A stretch of 5,105 nt of DNA from UBA5177 sp002413265 (GTDB lineage: Bacteria; Chloroflexota; UBA5177). A program made the translations under genes and the position numbers. The notes under the pieces are model-generated. The model saw only the letters and a list, made by a program, of their open reading frames with translations, searched no databases and was not told the DNA's origin. Where the stretch lies: positions 1 through 5,105 of the forward strand of contig DAIORV010000156.1 of NCBI GenBank assembly GCA_036752825.1, written 5' to 3'. This document shows, one piece after another, positions 4,950 to 5,105 of the stretch (position 1 is the first letter of the stretch; every line of letters starts with the position of its first letter).

Positions 4950-5105
4950 GCGACCCGGAAGTGCGCGTGACGCGGACGCCCGACTCCAGATGCCGGAGGT
5001 GGACTGTCTGCAATTTTCTCGAATGCGCGACATTGCCAGCTACCATGAAATATGTCAGCCCACGGCTCACTCGATCTTGCTCGGCCCTGTAACGGACGTT
5101 TGGAA
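4950..5105. other. Upstream flank with no recognised gene
   Basis: No reading frame with a ribosome-binding site, no RNA gene and no clear repeat was found here. Several frames remain open to the window edge on both strands, so the end of a neighbouring gene cannot be excluded, but none encodes a recognisable sequence. Confidence 0.4.

Noticed and set aside
5024..5105. Plus-strand frame open to the window end, starting MRDIASYHEICQ.
   Set aside because: There is no ribosome-binding site and only 27 codons are visible, with no recognisable motif; a real gene start cannot be excluded but is not supported.

Overview
The window is GC-rich bacterial DNA. Five genes can be supported, one of them cut by the window edge. 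The Thr/Pro linker of the large protease (runs of NTPTPTNTPT type), a C-terminal FN3 domain, and the pairing of secreted sedolisin and SGNH enzymes all resemble Chloroflexota (Thermomicrobia-like) proteins. That assignment is an inference from style, because no marker gene is present.

Layout from left to right. (1) Bases 1-1022, minus strand: a secreted SGNH/GDSL-type hydrolase whose C-terminus runs off the window. (2) Bases 1023-1204: a divergent intergenic region. It holds a sigma70-type promoter (TTGCAA-17-TAGAAT) and two copies of the perfect palindrome CGATATATCG exactly 32 bp apart, one inside the promoter spacer and one in the leader. (3) Bases 1205-1597, plus strand: a 130-residue protein with a soluble N-terminal part, two membrane segments and a His/Arg/Trp tail. 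(4) Bases 1633-2131, plus strand: a near-consensus promoter (TTGACA-17-TATGAT) whose -10 element lies in the spacer of the inverted repeat GTAAC-N7-GTTAC, followed by an Rrf2-family repressor of the cysteine-poor YwnA-like type. (5) Bases 2141-2440, minus strand, convergent with the repressor: a 99-residue hydrophilic protein built from three 24-residue tandem repeats plus the start of a fourth. (6) Bases 2608-4845, minus strand: a complete secreted S53 peptidase (sedolisin/kumamolisin type) with prodomain, catalytic domain, Thr/Pro linker and FN3 domain, with a promoter upstream and a terminator-like hairpin downstream. (7) Bases 4950-5105: non-coding as far as can be judged.

The genes do not form one operon: each has its own start signals and orientation changes often. 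Two exported hydrolases (esterase/lipase-like and acid-protease-like) flank two small regulated units, so this looks like an accessory or adaptive stretch and not a pathway cluster. The most unusual items are the 24-residue repeat protein, which I do not recognise, and the double-palindrome promoter in front of the small membrane protein. No complete new defence or biosynthetic system is evident.
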